From Bryopsis sp. KO-2023 (Eukaryota > Chlorophyta > Ulvophyceae > Bryopsidales > Bryopsidaceae), in assembly GCA_030272585.1 (NCBI GenBank), contig BSYQ01000014.1:558001-622000 (forward strand): a stretch of DNA of 64,000 bases. Direction: 5' to 3'. Below are positions 41,757 through 51,869 of this stretch, one piece after another. The position numbers were made by a program, and so were the translations under genes. Below the pieces are notes generated by a model that ran no database searches, was not told the DNA's origin, and saw only the letters and a list, made by a program, of their open reading frames with translations. Position 1 is the first letter of the stretch, and each line of letters starts with the position of its first letter.

Positions 41757-42419
41757 GAAACAGAAACAGAAATTACATGTTGCGAAGGGCCAATCCGCCC
41801 TGTTGCAACCACATACAATGTCTCAGCCATGTCCAAAAGTCCACAGAAGATGAAGTCTCCAATAAAACCCCAGTATAATCAACGAGAGACCCATCACTAA
41901 GGAATCAATGTAGCAGAAAGTATTGCCAAAAAACGTTCCCAAGAAAAAGAAACCCGGAACAAGGAAACAAGGAAACAAGGATTACAAGTTGCGTAGGGCA
42001 AACCGCCCTGTTGCAACGACCCGGAACACCAAGCAACAACCAAAAGGAGAGCGAAAACTACTGTCAAACGCCCACCACAAACGACCAACAAACAAAACGA
42101 AACAAACAAACACAAAACAAACAAACAAAAACCACGTCACGGCTGAGCCTCAAGCCACTGAGCTCGAAAATCCAACGCCCGACGAAGGTAAACAGCCACC
42201 CGATACTGACCCGGCAAATTGAACAAACGACGCAACGAAAACCCCGATTCAGACACAACCGATCCCACACGCAAACCAGAATACAACGGACAAAAGAACA
42301 GGAAATGCCGCTCGTTCTCAGCCGTCCTGTTGCCTTGCGACAAACAATAAGGACAGAAACGCTCGTGCAAAGGCACATCCCTCCGTTGCAGATCCGCCAC
42401 ATCGATCTCCAAACCGATA
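41757..42419 (-). mobile_element. LINE-B copy, 5'-truncated (TSD GTTTTTCAACA)
   Basis: GTTTTTCAACA at 41746-41756 and 42420-42430. Contains the (CAGAAA) tail, 3' stem-loop, 3' UTR and about 90 codons of ORF2 (42137-42412) with CPYC...HFLFFC. A 58-bp LINE-A insertion interrupts its 3' UTR at 41961. Confidence 0.88.
41961..42018 (-). mobile_element. 58-bp LINE-A insertion (TSD ACCCGGAAC)
   Basis: ACCCGGAAC at 41952-41960 and 42019-42027. It contains only two tail units and the last roughly 40 bp of LINE-A, essentially the 3' stem-loop. Confidence 0.88.
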
Positions 42420-42430
42420 GTTTTTCAACA

Positions 42431-44732
42431 CACTTGATATTGTTTCCGGGACTGTCCATGTCGGCCCCATGGCAGAGATGTTGCTCATTCAATTTCCCAC
42501 CTCCGACTTCCTCCTGAATATCGTTTCTCCACAGATTATACCTGGTCCACAATTTGGTGTTTTGCACTGGAAAAATCTCTGTCGTCCTCCTTCCTAAGCC
42601 TGCGAGAAAAATTACCAAAAATTCATGATGCACAAAGAATAGATATTCCTAGCCATCTCCCCAAGGTCGAAACTCCATTCGAACCGATTGATTAAACCTC
42701 AGTGCACAACTCACCGCCACGAACGGCATGATAAACTGAACAGAACCCGTTTCGCTCCAAACAGATATTCAATCTTCGCATGTCCTAGTTCAATCCATCG
42801 CCACCATCTGCATCGATTTCTTCATAAATTTCGGTGCCACAGTCACTTCCATCGTCGCTGGAGCTGGATGGCTGGGTGTATCTAGGGACATGCTGCTTGT
42901 GTCTGACTGCGTTCACCCCGAACGGGCGACTAAATTGTGACTGAATCGAGGCCTTCGATAAATCTTTCCAAAAAAGTAAACAAAACAGTTCACGATACAG
43001 GATTTCAGATCCGACCATTATGTACCATTGGGTCCTCAAACCACCATTGTTTCGAAGGTTACTCTTTTGGGGGAAGGGGGAAATTGCCGGGTATCACGAG
43101 TGTGTGCATGGATACACTGGGGTTTCGTTTTGTTTTCTTTCAAACACCGATGCCTAGATTTGTTTGGTCGAAAGATTTGGGATGGAATACCTTCTAGAAC
43201 CTTCACTTCACTAAAAAGACTAAGAAAAAAATCTGAGCCCCTGGCATCACTCCCACCTCTTTTCCTCGTTCTTCTTGTTTTATGAAGGAACTTCATAAGA
43301 CAAATATGTTTTCCAGCCTCCGTTGAGACAGCTCCAGCAAGTACCTGGGCATCGGCCACAACCCCAGGCGTCAAAACGCTCCGAGATTCCAGGGGGTGTG
43401 CAGCCATGTTGAGAAGGTGCAACCTGTGAAGACTAATCAAACCAGAGTTGCTGAGAACTTATCAGTGACTTCATAAACAGCGAACAAAGTACAGCACACT
43501 AAATCAGCAGGATCAAACAACCCAAGTTACTCTGCTTTCCCTGTTTCCCCCGACCAACGCTCCAGTCACTGCTTGGCCCCGATGTTTCTGTGCAAGTGCA
43601 ACATGAAATCGACCTGCATGTAAAATTGAAACAAGAAAAGTTTTCCTGAAGTGCTGGTTCTTGATTTACCACCTCATTTACCTGCGACCCTTGCTGGTAA
43701 ATGGCTGCACAGATTCCCAAGGGTTTAAAATAATAAAAAAAAGTTACGTGAAAAAGGTTATGACTGCATGCCCCAGGAATTCACGTTTGAAATTGGTGTG
43801 TCAGAAACCACCTTTTATTTTTTGTTCTGTGGCTGATTTTTTTCATTTCTGAGAGATATCTGTTAATACATTTCAAAAGGTTCACACAATGCAAAAAAAA
43901 TCCAGTGCAGTCCTACCCACTCCGGCCGGCCGGCCTTGCGTTGGTGAGGGCAGCGTTCCTGGTGGTGTTGCGATAATGGCAGCAGCTTCTTCAGGAGGTT
44001 CGATTTCATCTGTGATTGCAACGAGCACCACCCAGTCCGGCTCCGAGCCCTCTTCCTCTTAAAGTTTGGGATTGTCTTCTTCTTCTGAAGGGGATTCTGT
44101 CAATGGTGGCGATTGCCTGGATGTTGCCTTCGTTGTTGAGGGTTTATTTTTTCCCTTCCTTGGCTTCCTGGTTCCGGGAGTAACTTGCAGCAAAGCGCGT
44201 TCAGATAAGCTGCACAGGTCAGAATTTGAAGCGCAAAGAGCCCTCTGGAATTCTCCAGCCCCTGGAAACATAACCAAGAAAAGCTGGGGGGGTTCTCTGT
44301 GGAGTCATGGGAAGCCATCCATTTCTGAAGTCAATCCTTTGATTCGTTGTCCATCCATCAATCCAGCGAATTGATTTTACCTTTGCAAGAATCTATTTGG
44401 ACAGCAAATCAACATGATTGGAGAAAGCAAGAATTCGATGGATCAGCATCCTGTTCTGTTTTTTTTTTTTCACTTTTTCAAGAAAGTATACAATGCACAG
44501 GTTCGAACGTCAAACACAGACTTGTTTTATTTTCCTTTCCCTTTTTCTTTTTCTTTTTTTTTGGGGGGGGGGGGGAGCGAAACAAAGCATCCCCACTGTT
44601 CCACTGTGATTCCAACCCCTTTCTTGGATGCTTGTTGAACAAGCTCCAAAATCTGGTAGGAGCCATAAAGAAAGGGTTTTTCAGAAAGGTCCATTGAGAG
44701 AAGCAACCAAAACAATGGTGGGCTGTGCTCAC
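42431..44732. other. Unassigned sequence, probably host intron
   Basis: 2.3 kb with no match to the repeats elsewhere in the window. Short open stretches on the minus strand (42785-43039, acidic and Ser-rich end; 44059-44277, basic and Ser/Pro-rich) have no recognisable domain. Its position directly downstream of the dynein exon makes intron the likeliest reading. Confidence 0.4.
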
Positions 44733-44936
44733 CTGTATTTTCTCATCTGATGAGAACATATGTCGGACTTGGCTTGCATTCGATATGCTGTTGATGTCCT
44801 CCATGAAAGCGTCATCCCTGACTTGTGTTTTTGAGAACAAGAACACTGTGGATTGCATATCTCTTTCAGCTTTCTTCAAGATACTTTTCGAGTCTTCCTC
44901 CCATTCTGATTTTCTGTAGCTCTTTGCTACATCCGC
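44733..44936 (-). CDS. Dynein heavy chain exon (AAA4 region)
   Basis: A 204-bp, 68-codon, phase-0 exon on the minus strand, bounded by CTATCTTGCAG upstream and GTGAGC downstream. The peptide starts ADVAKSYRKSEWEEDSKSIL and includes TVFLFSKTQVRDDAFMEDI and a SSDEKIQ end. This follows the pattern of the fourth AAA module of axonemal dynein heavy chains (family form: W-x-E-D-L-K...VFLFSDTQI...FLEDINxLLN...DEK). Dynein heavy chains are microtubule motors; this type drives flagellar beating. The usual LLNSGEVPNLF region is divergent. No second dynein exon was found, so it is either one exon of a very long gene or a relic. Confidence 0.72.
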
Positions 44937-45509
44937 CTGCAAGATAGGAGCTAGGATTTCCAACCTTCAACAAGCAGGGGCAGGATCAACAAGATTGCAA
45001 GCAGGTGACACGGAAATGCGTTATAGGCTGGCTCAGAAATTCAACTAACATTCATAAGGTGGCAATATCTTGAAGCCTCCTTTTTGTCCAATTTTTGCTA
45101 AAGTTAAAAAAAAAAAAAAAAAAAAATGGGGCGTGGTCCTTCAGCAAGGTAAAGTGCCGATGTAAAATACACGCAGGACACAGCAGTTGAAAAAAAAAAC
45201 CCTTTGGCTCCCCTTGAACTGGTGGGAAAACCCAGGGGAGCTGCGTTGCGCGACGCGTCGCTCGTGTAAGAATCTCACGGCGCTGCTCGAAGCAGGGCCC
45301 GAGGCCGTGCTTGGAGATGCGTCGAAAGCGTGGCTCACTGGAGGATTGCCGAGTACGCAGACGTCGTCCCTGACCCCTTTTCACCAACCGACCTCCAAAG
45401 ATCTCGTTCCGACGCTTGGACCACGCATGGCAGCGATCCTCCGTCGACCGCATGGCTCTCAGCCTATGGGAGGTCCGCCAGGTACTCGCGAGGGACTCGC
45501 TGCCTCCCC
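44937..45509. other. Unassigned sequence upstream of dynein exon
   Basis: Contains a 25-A run at 45101-45126. GC-rich open frames exist on both strands over 45187-45509, but none matches a family I recognise. Probably intron. Confidence 0.4.
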
Positions 45510-45517
45510 TGACCATT

Positions 45518-45635
45518 TAGGAGTTGATTACATTCCGAGGCTTTTGCCTTGCTTCGAACGTTGGGACGCGATTCACTCATGTATGTCGTTGCAACAGGGC
45601 GGTTTGCCCTACGCAACTTGTAATCCTTGTTTCCT
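45518..45635 (+). mobile_element. LINE-A 3' end fragment (TSD TGACCATT)
   Basis: A 118-bp insertion with TGACCATT at 45510-45517 and 45636-45643, and tail CCTTGTTTCCT. Close to the minimal segment shared by LINE-A and LINE-C. Confidence 0.88.
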
Positions 45636-45748
45636 TGACCATTGTCGTTCGACTCCAGCACACGATAGAGATCTGCGAACTGGCATTCCAAACGAGTGTG
45701 ACAGATCACACCTCCCCCGCATTTCGCGATTCGGTGACGTCAACCCTA

Positions 45749-45808
45749 CCCCGCACAGGACAGTAACCTCGCACACGACTCTGTGAGGGGTTACTGTCCT
45801 GTGCGGGG
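45749..45808. repeat. CTGTGCGGGG-family hairpin
   Basis: Perfect 20-bp arms (45749-45768 and 45789-45808) with a 20-nt loop. Same motif family as the 140-bp inverted repeat at 40123. The surrounding 45644-46119 has no gene; TTTCCCATAGTGCC at 46017-46030 may be an element terminus. Confidence 0.75.
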
Positions 45809-46119
45809 TTGACTGTGCGGGGTTGATTTCCGCGGTTTCATCCGTCGCTGACGACTTCGCCAGCGACTCCGTTTTTCCGCCCCAGATCGTGACGGGAATG
45901 CCTGGGAGTCGAACCCAGGTGTTTCCTACCATTCCCTCTCTCTGTCGCGTCGGTTTTCGCGACTTCAGTTTTTGGCGGAAATCGACGGTGATTTTACTAC
46001 CCCGCACAGAGCGGGTTTTCCCATAGTGCCAAACCAAAAAAAGGAGAGTTCCTCCGAAACAGGAGGGTTCTGAATCAGACTGCAGATTGTCCCACACAAT
46101 CAAACAGAAGCAGTTCAGG

Positions 46120-48455
46120 TCATGCCCTGAACAGATGCAGATTGTCCCGGAGCAGGGTCAGTTGGTTGACCTTGCTCTCCTCCATCGCCCTCCTGCGCTT
46201 GTTCAGCTGGTGGCCATTGACACTGAACATCCGCTCAACCGAGGCGCTGGAGGCTGGGATGCAGAGATACTCGGCAGCCAGGATCGAAACTGTTGGGTAT
46301 GCCGCCTGGTGTACCCTCCACCAGTCCAGAACAGATGAAGTGCTCTGAATAACCCTCCTGACCCCACAATATCGCTCCCACTCATCAGAATAAGAACCGC
46401 CCGTAGCAGATGGAGGAGGGCACACACTGAGCCAGTCCCGTTCGAGATTTTCCTTTTTCTTTTTTTTTCCCTCTCTGCCTTCCCCCGGATTGTCAATACC
46501 TCTGTTTTCTGATCGCATCCGGATCTCCTTCAGCAGAGTCACGCACTCTTGCAGCACATCTGAAACCCACAGATCAGGTCTGCTGAATTGCTTCCTCAAG
46601 CACGGAAAGCGCCCTGGGGTGCCCCACAAATACCGATTCACCTCAGCGTCTTCGAGTGATAGTTTGGTCGGATCCAGATGCTGCATGCACCCGACGGCCA
46701 GGAGCCATGCAGGATCGTCAAATTCATGGTCCATGACTGTGCGGAGCACATCTCTGAAGTCTATCACATCCGGTTCCTCGATGTTCATGGCATCTACCGC
46801 AGCGCTGATCCGAGCCATGAGCATCAGAACGGCACTCCCCGTCACCTTCTTTTCTGCCTCCAGTACCTTGGTTGCTTCCTTGTATGGCCTCAGAACCAGG
46901 TACAGTTCCAGCAGCACTTTCCATTCTTGGGGGTTGATATTGTATTGGGGGGGAAGGAGGGGAAAGAGCTGGATCAGATCGGGTTTCAAAATCAACAATC
47001 GATGCAACATGTACCAGATGCTGTTCCACCTAGTCTCCACCGCCAAGGTGAGTCTGAGAACCTTGTCAGATCTGCGGACAGGTCCTGGGCAGTCTTCTGC
47101 CTCCTCCACGTCGTCTCCATCATCGGGACATGCGTCTTCATCACTTGAATATATTTCCTGTGATGTAGGGTCGTCCTGTTCCTGGCTCTGATGGTCGTTT
47201 TGATTAGATTCCTCTTGTGCATCCTCCAGAAGTTCATCCTCATCAACTTGAGATGGACCGGGGCTCTCACCAAGCCCACTGTTGCCAATCCCAGAGGCAC
47301 CCGTGGCTGTCGAGGACCGGACCACATAAATTAACTCTTGGGGAGCAGCCTCCGCTTGTTGCCGTTCCAGATCAGCTTCTTTTCTTTTGGCTCGATCGAT
47401 CTGAATCTGTTTCAGCTTTTCCCAATGAGTGGATGCACCCATCACTGTTCTGCACAGATCGTGTACTTTGGCCACAAGGTCGTTCACGCTTTGGGGGGCA
47501 TTTTTCAGACCCTTCTTTACCCCCAAATTTATTCTGTGTGTCCCGCACCCGTGCCAATCGTAACTGTAGTTCATTTCACATGCTGCCCCCATTCTGGACT
47601 CGTGATCGGTAACGATGCTGGCCTGATATCCGGTCAGATCAAAGTCCTCCCTGATCTCGTTCATTTTTGTGCAAATGTCCAAAGCAGTTGCGGTACCCTC
47701 CATTTCCCAGGTCCCGAGACTGATCCGCTTGAGTTCGAACAGATCCTGTTCCGGGTCCCGGTGTATGTAGACAGCCCCCATCGCGAACCAATGCTTGGGC
47801 TGCTGAGACCAACCATCAGCAACAAAGCATGGTCGGAATCTGCTCAGATCCATATCCTTCATCTTTTTTTTAAGCCTGTTGGAGGACAATCCGACCCGGT
47901 GAGACATGGATTTCGCTGATAGTGGCGGAGCAGATGCGTTCAGTTGAGTGCACATGTCTCGGAAGTGCTGATCTTCCACTGTCCTGAAGGGGGCCCCGAC
48001 GCTGACCAGATAGCACATAACCTTGTGCCGGTACGACTGGAACTCCCGGGTAGTAGGTCCCCATTTAGACACAAACGGGAGTGTTTCTGGGTCCCAAAAG
48101 AACTGATCCGACCCCCTTGTGTGCCTGTTTTCATGTCCTGATCCTTTTGCCTTTTCAAATGGCAGCCCTCAAAGCCTTCCGCGACAGCGATTTCCATTTC
48201 GGACCTGATCCGGATACCGTGTTTGGCCGCATGATTCAAAAGGGGGATCCTGCCTCCCTTCACCCATGACAATTGTTCATGACAGATTCGGCACGACACC
48301 ACCTTTCTGCCCCGATCATCCTTATACACCAGGATCTTGCCTTCTGGACTGCTGACATACATCTTGTCAACCCATGTGTTACTTCTCCGAACAGGAATCA
48401 CAGGAGGGCTTGCACCCAGTTCCAGCAGATCAGCTTCCTTTCCATTTCTGTTCAC
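46120..48455 (-). pseudogene. hAT transposase with BED finger, one frameshift
   Basis: The N-terminal frame (48455 to about 48170) holds a BED zinc finger, CRIC...LLNHAAKH (C-x2-C-x16-H-x3-H). The rest (about 48170-46120) is in another frame that overlaps without an evident intron, so one indel near GFEG breaks the gene. Motifs: CFVADGWSQQ (first Asp), SIVTDHESRM (second Asp), HGCGTHRINLG (insertion-domain C...H), ETRWNSIWYMLHRLL, and the C-terminal dimerisation region LDWWRVHQAAYPTVSILAAEYL...SSASVERMFSVNG (final Glu). About 720 codons in all. It would cut and paste DNA with 8-bp duplications (family knowledge). Start uncertain: no ATG precedes MYVSSPEG in frame. Confidence 0.85.
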
Positions 48456-48619
48456 TGCAGGGCAGGGCAGGACAGGACAAACACCTCATAAAAGCAGAAC
48501 CAGAACAACTGGAGAAAGCACAAGCACCTCACACAATCCAACAAGGGAACACCTCACCCCCCCACAAAACCATAAGAGTACAACAAGGCGGAACAGATCA
48601 GGGAGTAACGCACTGTTGG

Positions 48620-48630
48620 CAGAGCTGGGC
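48620..48630 (+). repeat. Candidate 5' terminal inverted repeat of hAT-2
   Basis: CAGAGCTGGGC, a good match to the common hAT terminus CAGNGNTGGGC, 460 bp upstream of the intron-rich transposase gene and followed at once by subterminal repeats. The matching 3' end was not found and may lie beyond the inserted gypsy element, outside the window. Confidence 0.55.
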
Positions 48631-48635
48631 TGTAC

Positions 48636-48950
48636 CGTAACGACCCCCTACGGTACGGTACGACACGTTACATACCGTACCGTACCGTAAGGGGTCGTTA
48701 CGGTACGGTACGGTGCCGGATATTTTCACGTTACGGTACAACATCGGTACCGGGTCGGTACAATACGTTGTCGCCAACGGGCGCCACCCGTGTAACGGTC
48801 GTTGTTGCAACGTCCCACACACGTTGCTGCACCGACACACACGGTTCCAATAACGATGTTCGTTACAACAACGTATTGACGTTGCAGTAACGACATGGCG
48901 GTACTGCAACGTGTGGGGACGTTACAGCAACGATGCCGCCACTCCTTGTC
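48636..48950. repeat. Subterminal GTAACG/CGTTAC motif array of hAT-2
   Basis: Dense alternation of CGTTAC, GTAACG, GGTACGGTACG and TTGTTGTAACG-like words in both orientations. The same words reappear inside introns of the gene at 49420-49530, 50600-50800 and 53385-53580. In hAT elements such subterminal repeats bind the transposase; that role is inference here. Confidence 0.6.
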
Positions 48951-49090
48951 GTTTTCATGTGTACCGCGTTTGTGTGACCGGTTTAAGCTAGGTTTCTGCC
49001 GTCGGTTTTTTTCCTGTTGCACGTTACGGTAGACTTCAACGGTATCGAAAAAGAGGGCAAAAACAACGGAAAGAAAATCAAAAAAACACT

Positions 49091-51835
49091 ATGGACTCCG
49101 GAGCGCCTGTGAGTGGAAGTGGGGCGGGGGGCGATCGCCCAGAGGAGAGACCAGTGCAGGAGCCCGCGCATGGCAAGGGGCCGAGGGTGGAAGAGCGTTC
49201 AGGGTTGGAGGTGGTGATGGAGCAGGCGGAGAGAACTGGGGGTGGTGGCGGCAGCAGTGGGGGGCCTAGCACGGCGGCGACGTCGAAGAAGAAGGCGGCG
49301 GAGGCTGGAAAGGGTGGCGATGTCAAAAAAAGGAAGGCATCAAAGCACGCTTGGGTGAAAGCGTTGTTTTCGATCGGGGGGGTCCTTCAGGTGAGAAAAA
49401 ACGTCATCCGGTGCAGCACCGGTTTTGTTGCGTTACGAACACCGATCAAAGACGGTACCGCAACGCCATAGGCGGTGCAGTAACGCACACATCGGTGCAG
49501 TAACGCATTGATGTCGGTATTGATAACGAATGCAACATTTGATTTGTTTTTGTGTTTTCTTTTTTTTTCTATTCACAGGTGGAAGCACCCACACCTGGGG
49601 CCAAGTTTCTACGGTGCCAGCTTTGCGACAAGTTGGTGTCGTACTCCAACTCTTCCCTGACCACGCCCTTAGGCCATGCAAAGTCCCACGGGATCACCAG
49701 CGAGGATGCTCTAAAAGCACGCCTCCAGCAAACAGAGTAAGTTCTTCATCAACTGGGTTTGATCTCAAATCTGCTGATATCATATAATTTCCTGTTGTCT
49801 GTTTTTTTTTCTTTTGTGCCTGATTAATTGTGGTTACCTGCAGCCCCTCGCAGCGCGATACCCAGCTGGAGCAGTTTGTGCAGGCCAAGGCCTGGCCCCC
49901 ACAATCCCCAATGTGGAAAAATGCTGCACAGGGAGTGGCCCTTTGGATTGCGTGTGAGGGGCTGCCGTTAAGTGTGGCTGACTCGCCTGGCTGGGCTGAG
50001 ATGATCAAGCTGTTCAACCCGCGGGCCCCCAAGTTTTCACGTCGCACCATCACCCGGAAGGTAAGGGATTTTTCTGGTTTGGGTTTTTCTTTTTTGTGTT
50101 TTGTGTTTTGTTTTGTTTTGTTTGTTTTGTTTTGTTTTGTTTTCTACTGTTTTTAATATTATTTTTCTGATGTGGTGCAGGTCCAAGAACTCTTTCAAGA
50201 GGGATTGGGCAAGCTGAAGGAGAAGATGGGGGCCTACCAAGAGGCAGCCATCAAGCCCGCCCTCACATGTGACGCGTGGACGAGCAGGGCAGGGGACAAG
50301 TACCTGTCCCTCACCATCCACACTGTGGTGACGCCCTGGGTGGCTGGGGGAGCTGTGAAGGAGGGTGAGGCCTGGCGTTTGGCGACATACAGCATGGGAT
50401 CAATTCCGGTGGAGGAGGAGTCCGTGACGGCGCAAGGTAATTGGGGTTGGGCTTGTGATTGTGTGAATGAGGGAAAGAAACAAAAATATGAAAAGTTATT
50501 ATATTGTTTTTTTAAACTTGATGATCAGCAGTCAATTTGGAAGTCAGTTGTTTGTGGGGGTTTGGGTTTTTTTTTACTATGGGTGGGAAAAAAAAGAAGT
50601 CGTTATGCGTAACGACCCGACGGTGTTGTAACGAAACACAATCGTTGTAAGCACCGTCCCTATGTCGGTGCAAATACCGTGTAAGCGTTGTTGTAACGTC
50701 TACACGGTGCTGTAACGACTTGATGCGTTGTTGTAACGGTTTCAGACGGTACCAGTACCGACCGAAGACGTTACAACAACGCATCAAGTCGTTCCTCATA
50801 ACGGTCTCCTGTAATCAATGTTTCTTACCTCTGTGTTGTTTCCTGTGTTGCAGTTATCAAGGACCATGTCCTGCAGGCTGCCGGACAAGTCGGGCTGACC
50901 TACTACAGGCCCACAATAGTCACAGACTGTGGGTCCAATGTAGTCAGCTGCTTCGACCGACTTCTCTTCTGGGACTGGCAACCATGTGTGTTGCACCTGC
51001 TGCAGACCGCTGTGCGGAAATGGCTGGCTGGGCTGGGGGGCACCAGCCCTAATCTGAAGAAGGCCCTCGACAAGGCCACCGCCTTTGTATCGCATGTGTC
51101 GAGGTAAATTCCATTTGCTGATTTCTGTTCACTTATGTATCATTCTTGTTTGTGGTGTTTGTTTTGTTTTTTGTTTTTTCTGTGTGCTTGTGAAATATTA
51201 ATTTTATATTTGACGATAACATTTCTGTGTCATGTGATGTTGTGTTACAGATCCACCAGGTCGAAGGCAATCCTGGATAGGCTGCAGAGGGAGGAGTTTC
51301 AACGCGCGGCGAAGGAGGGGGAGGCGGTGGACCTGTTGTCAGAGAGCGACACCGATGACGAGGGCCTCCCATGGATCACCCCCAACAGGGTCCTCACGCT
51401 GAAGGTCCCATGCGACACCCGCTGGAACTCCACCTTCCACATGATCGTCCGTCTTTTGGATGTGGAGGGGGCTGCGAAGAGGTGGTTCGAGGTGGAGTTC
51501 CAGCGGTACAAGTCGCCACTGGAGATTGCCGATTGGTAAGTTAATTTCCTGCTGTGCTTATTAAGTTTCTTTATTGATTTTCTGGTTTGTTTCCTGTTTT
51601 GTTTTTAATGATTTTCTGGTTTGTTTATTAAGTTTTTTTTATTGATATTTTGGTTTTCAGGGAGGCCCTCCGCCTATTGAGGACCATCCTGTTCCCGGTG
51701 GCGATGACCTCCAAGAAGCTCGAAGGGAACGATTACCCCACCGGTGGAGACATGCTGAGGATCATTCTGAGGTGTGTAATCCAAATTAAATCCAGAAAAC
51801 AAAACAGAACCAATAGCAAAGTGAGGTTTTTTGTT

Positions 51836-51869
<34 letters not shown>

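Noticed and set aside
45187-45786. 199-codon plus-strand ORF
   Set aside because: It runs into a LINE-A insertion with a defined duplication, and its remainder has no family resemblance or coding signature.
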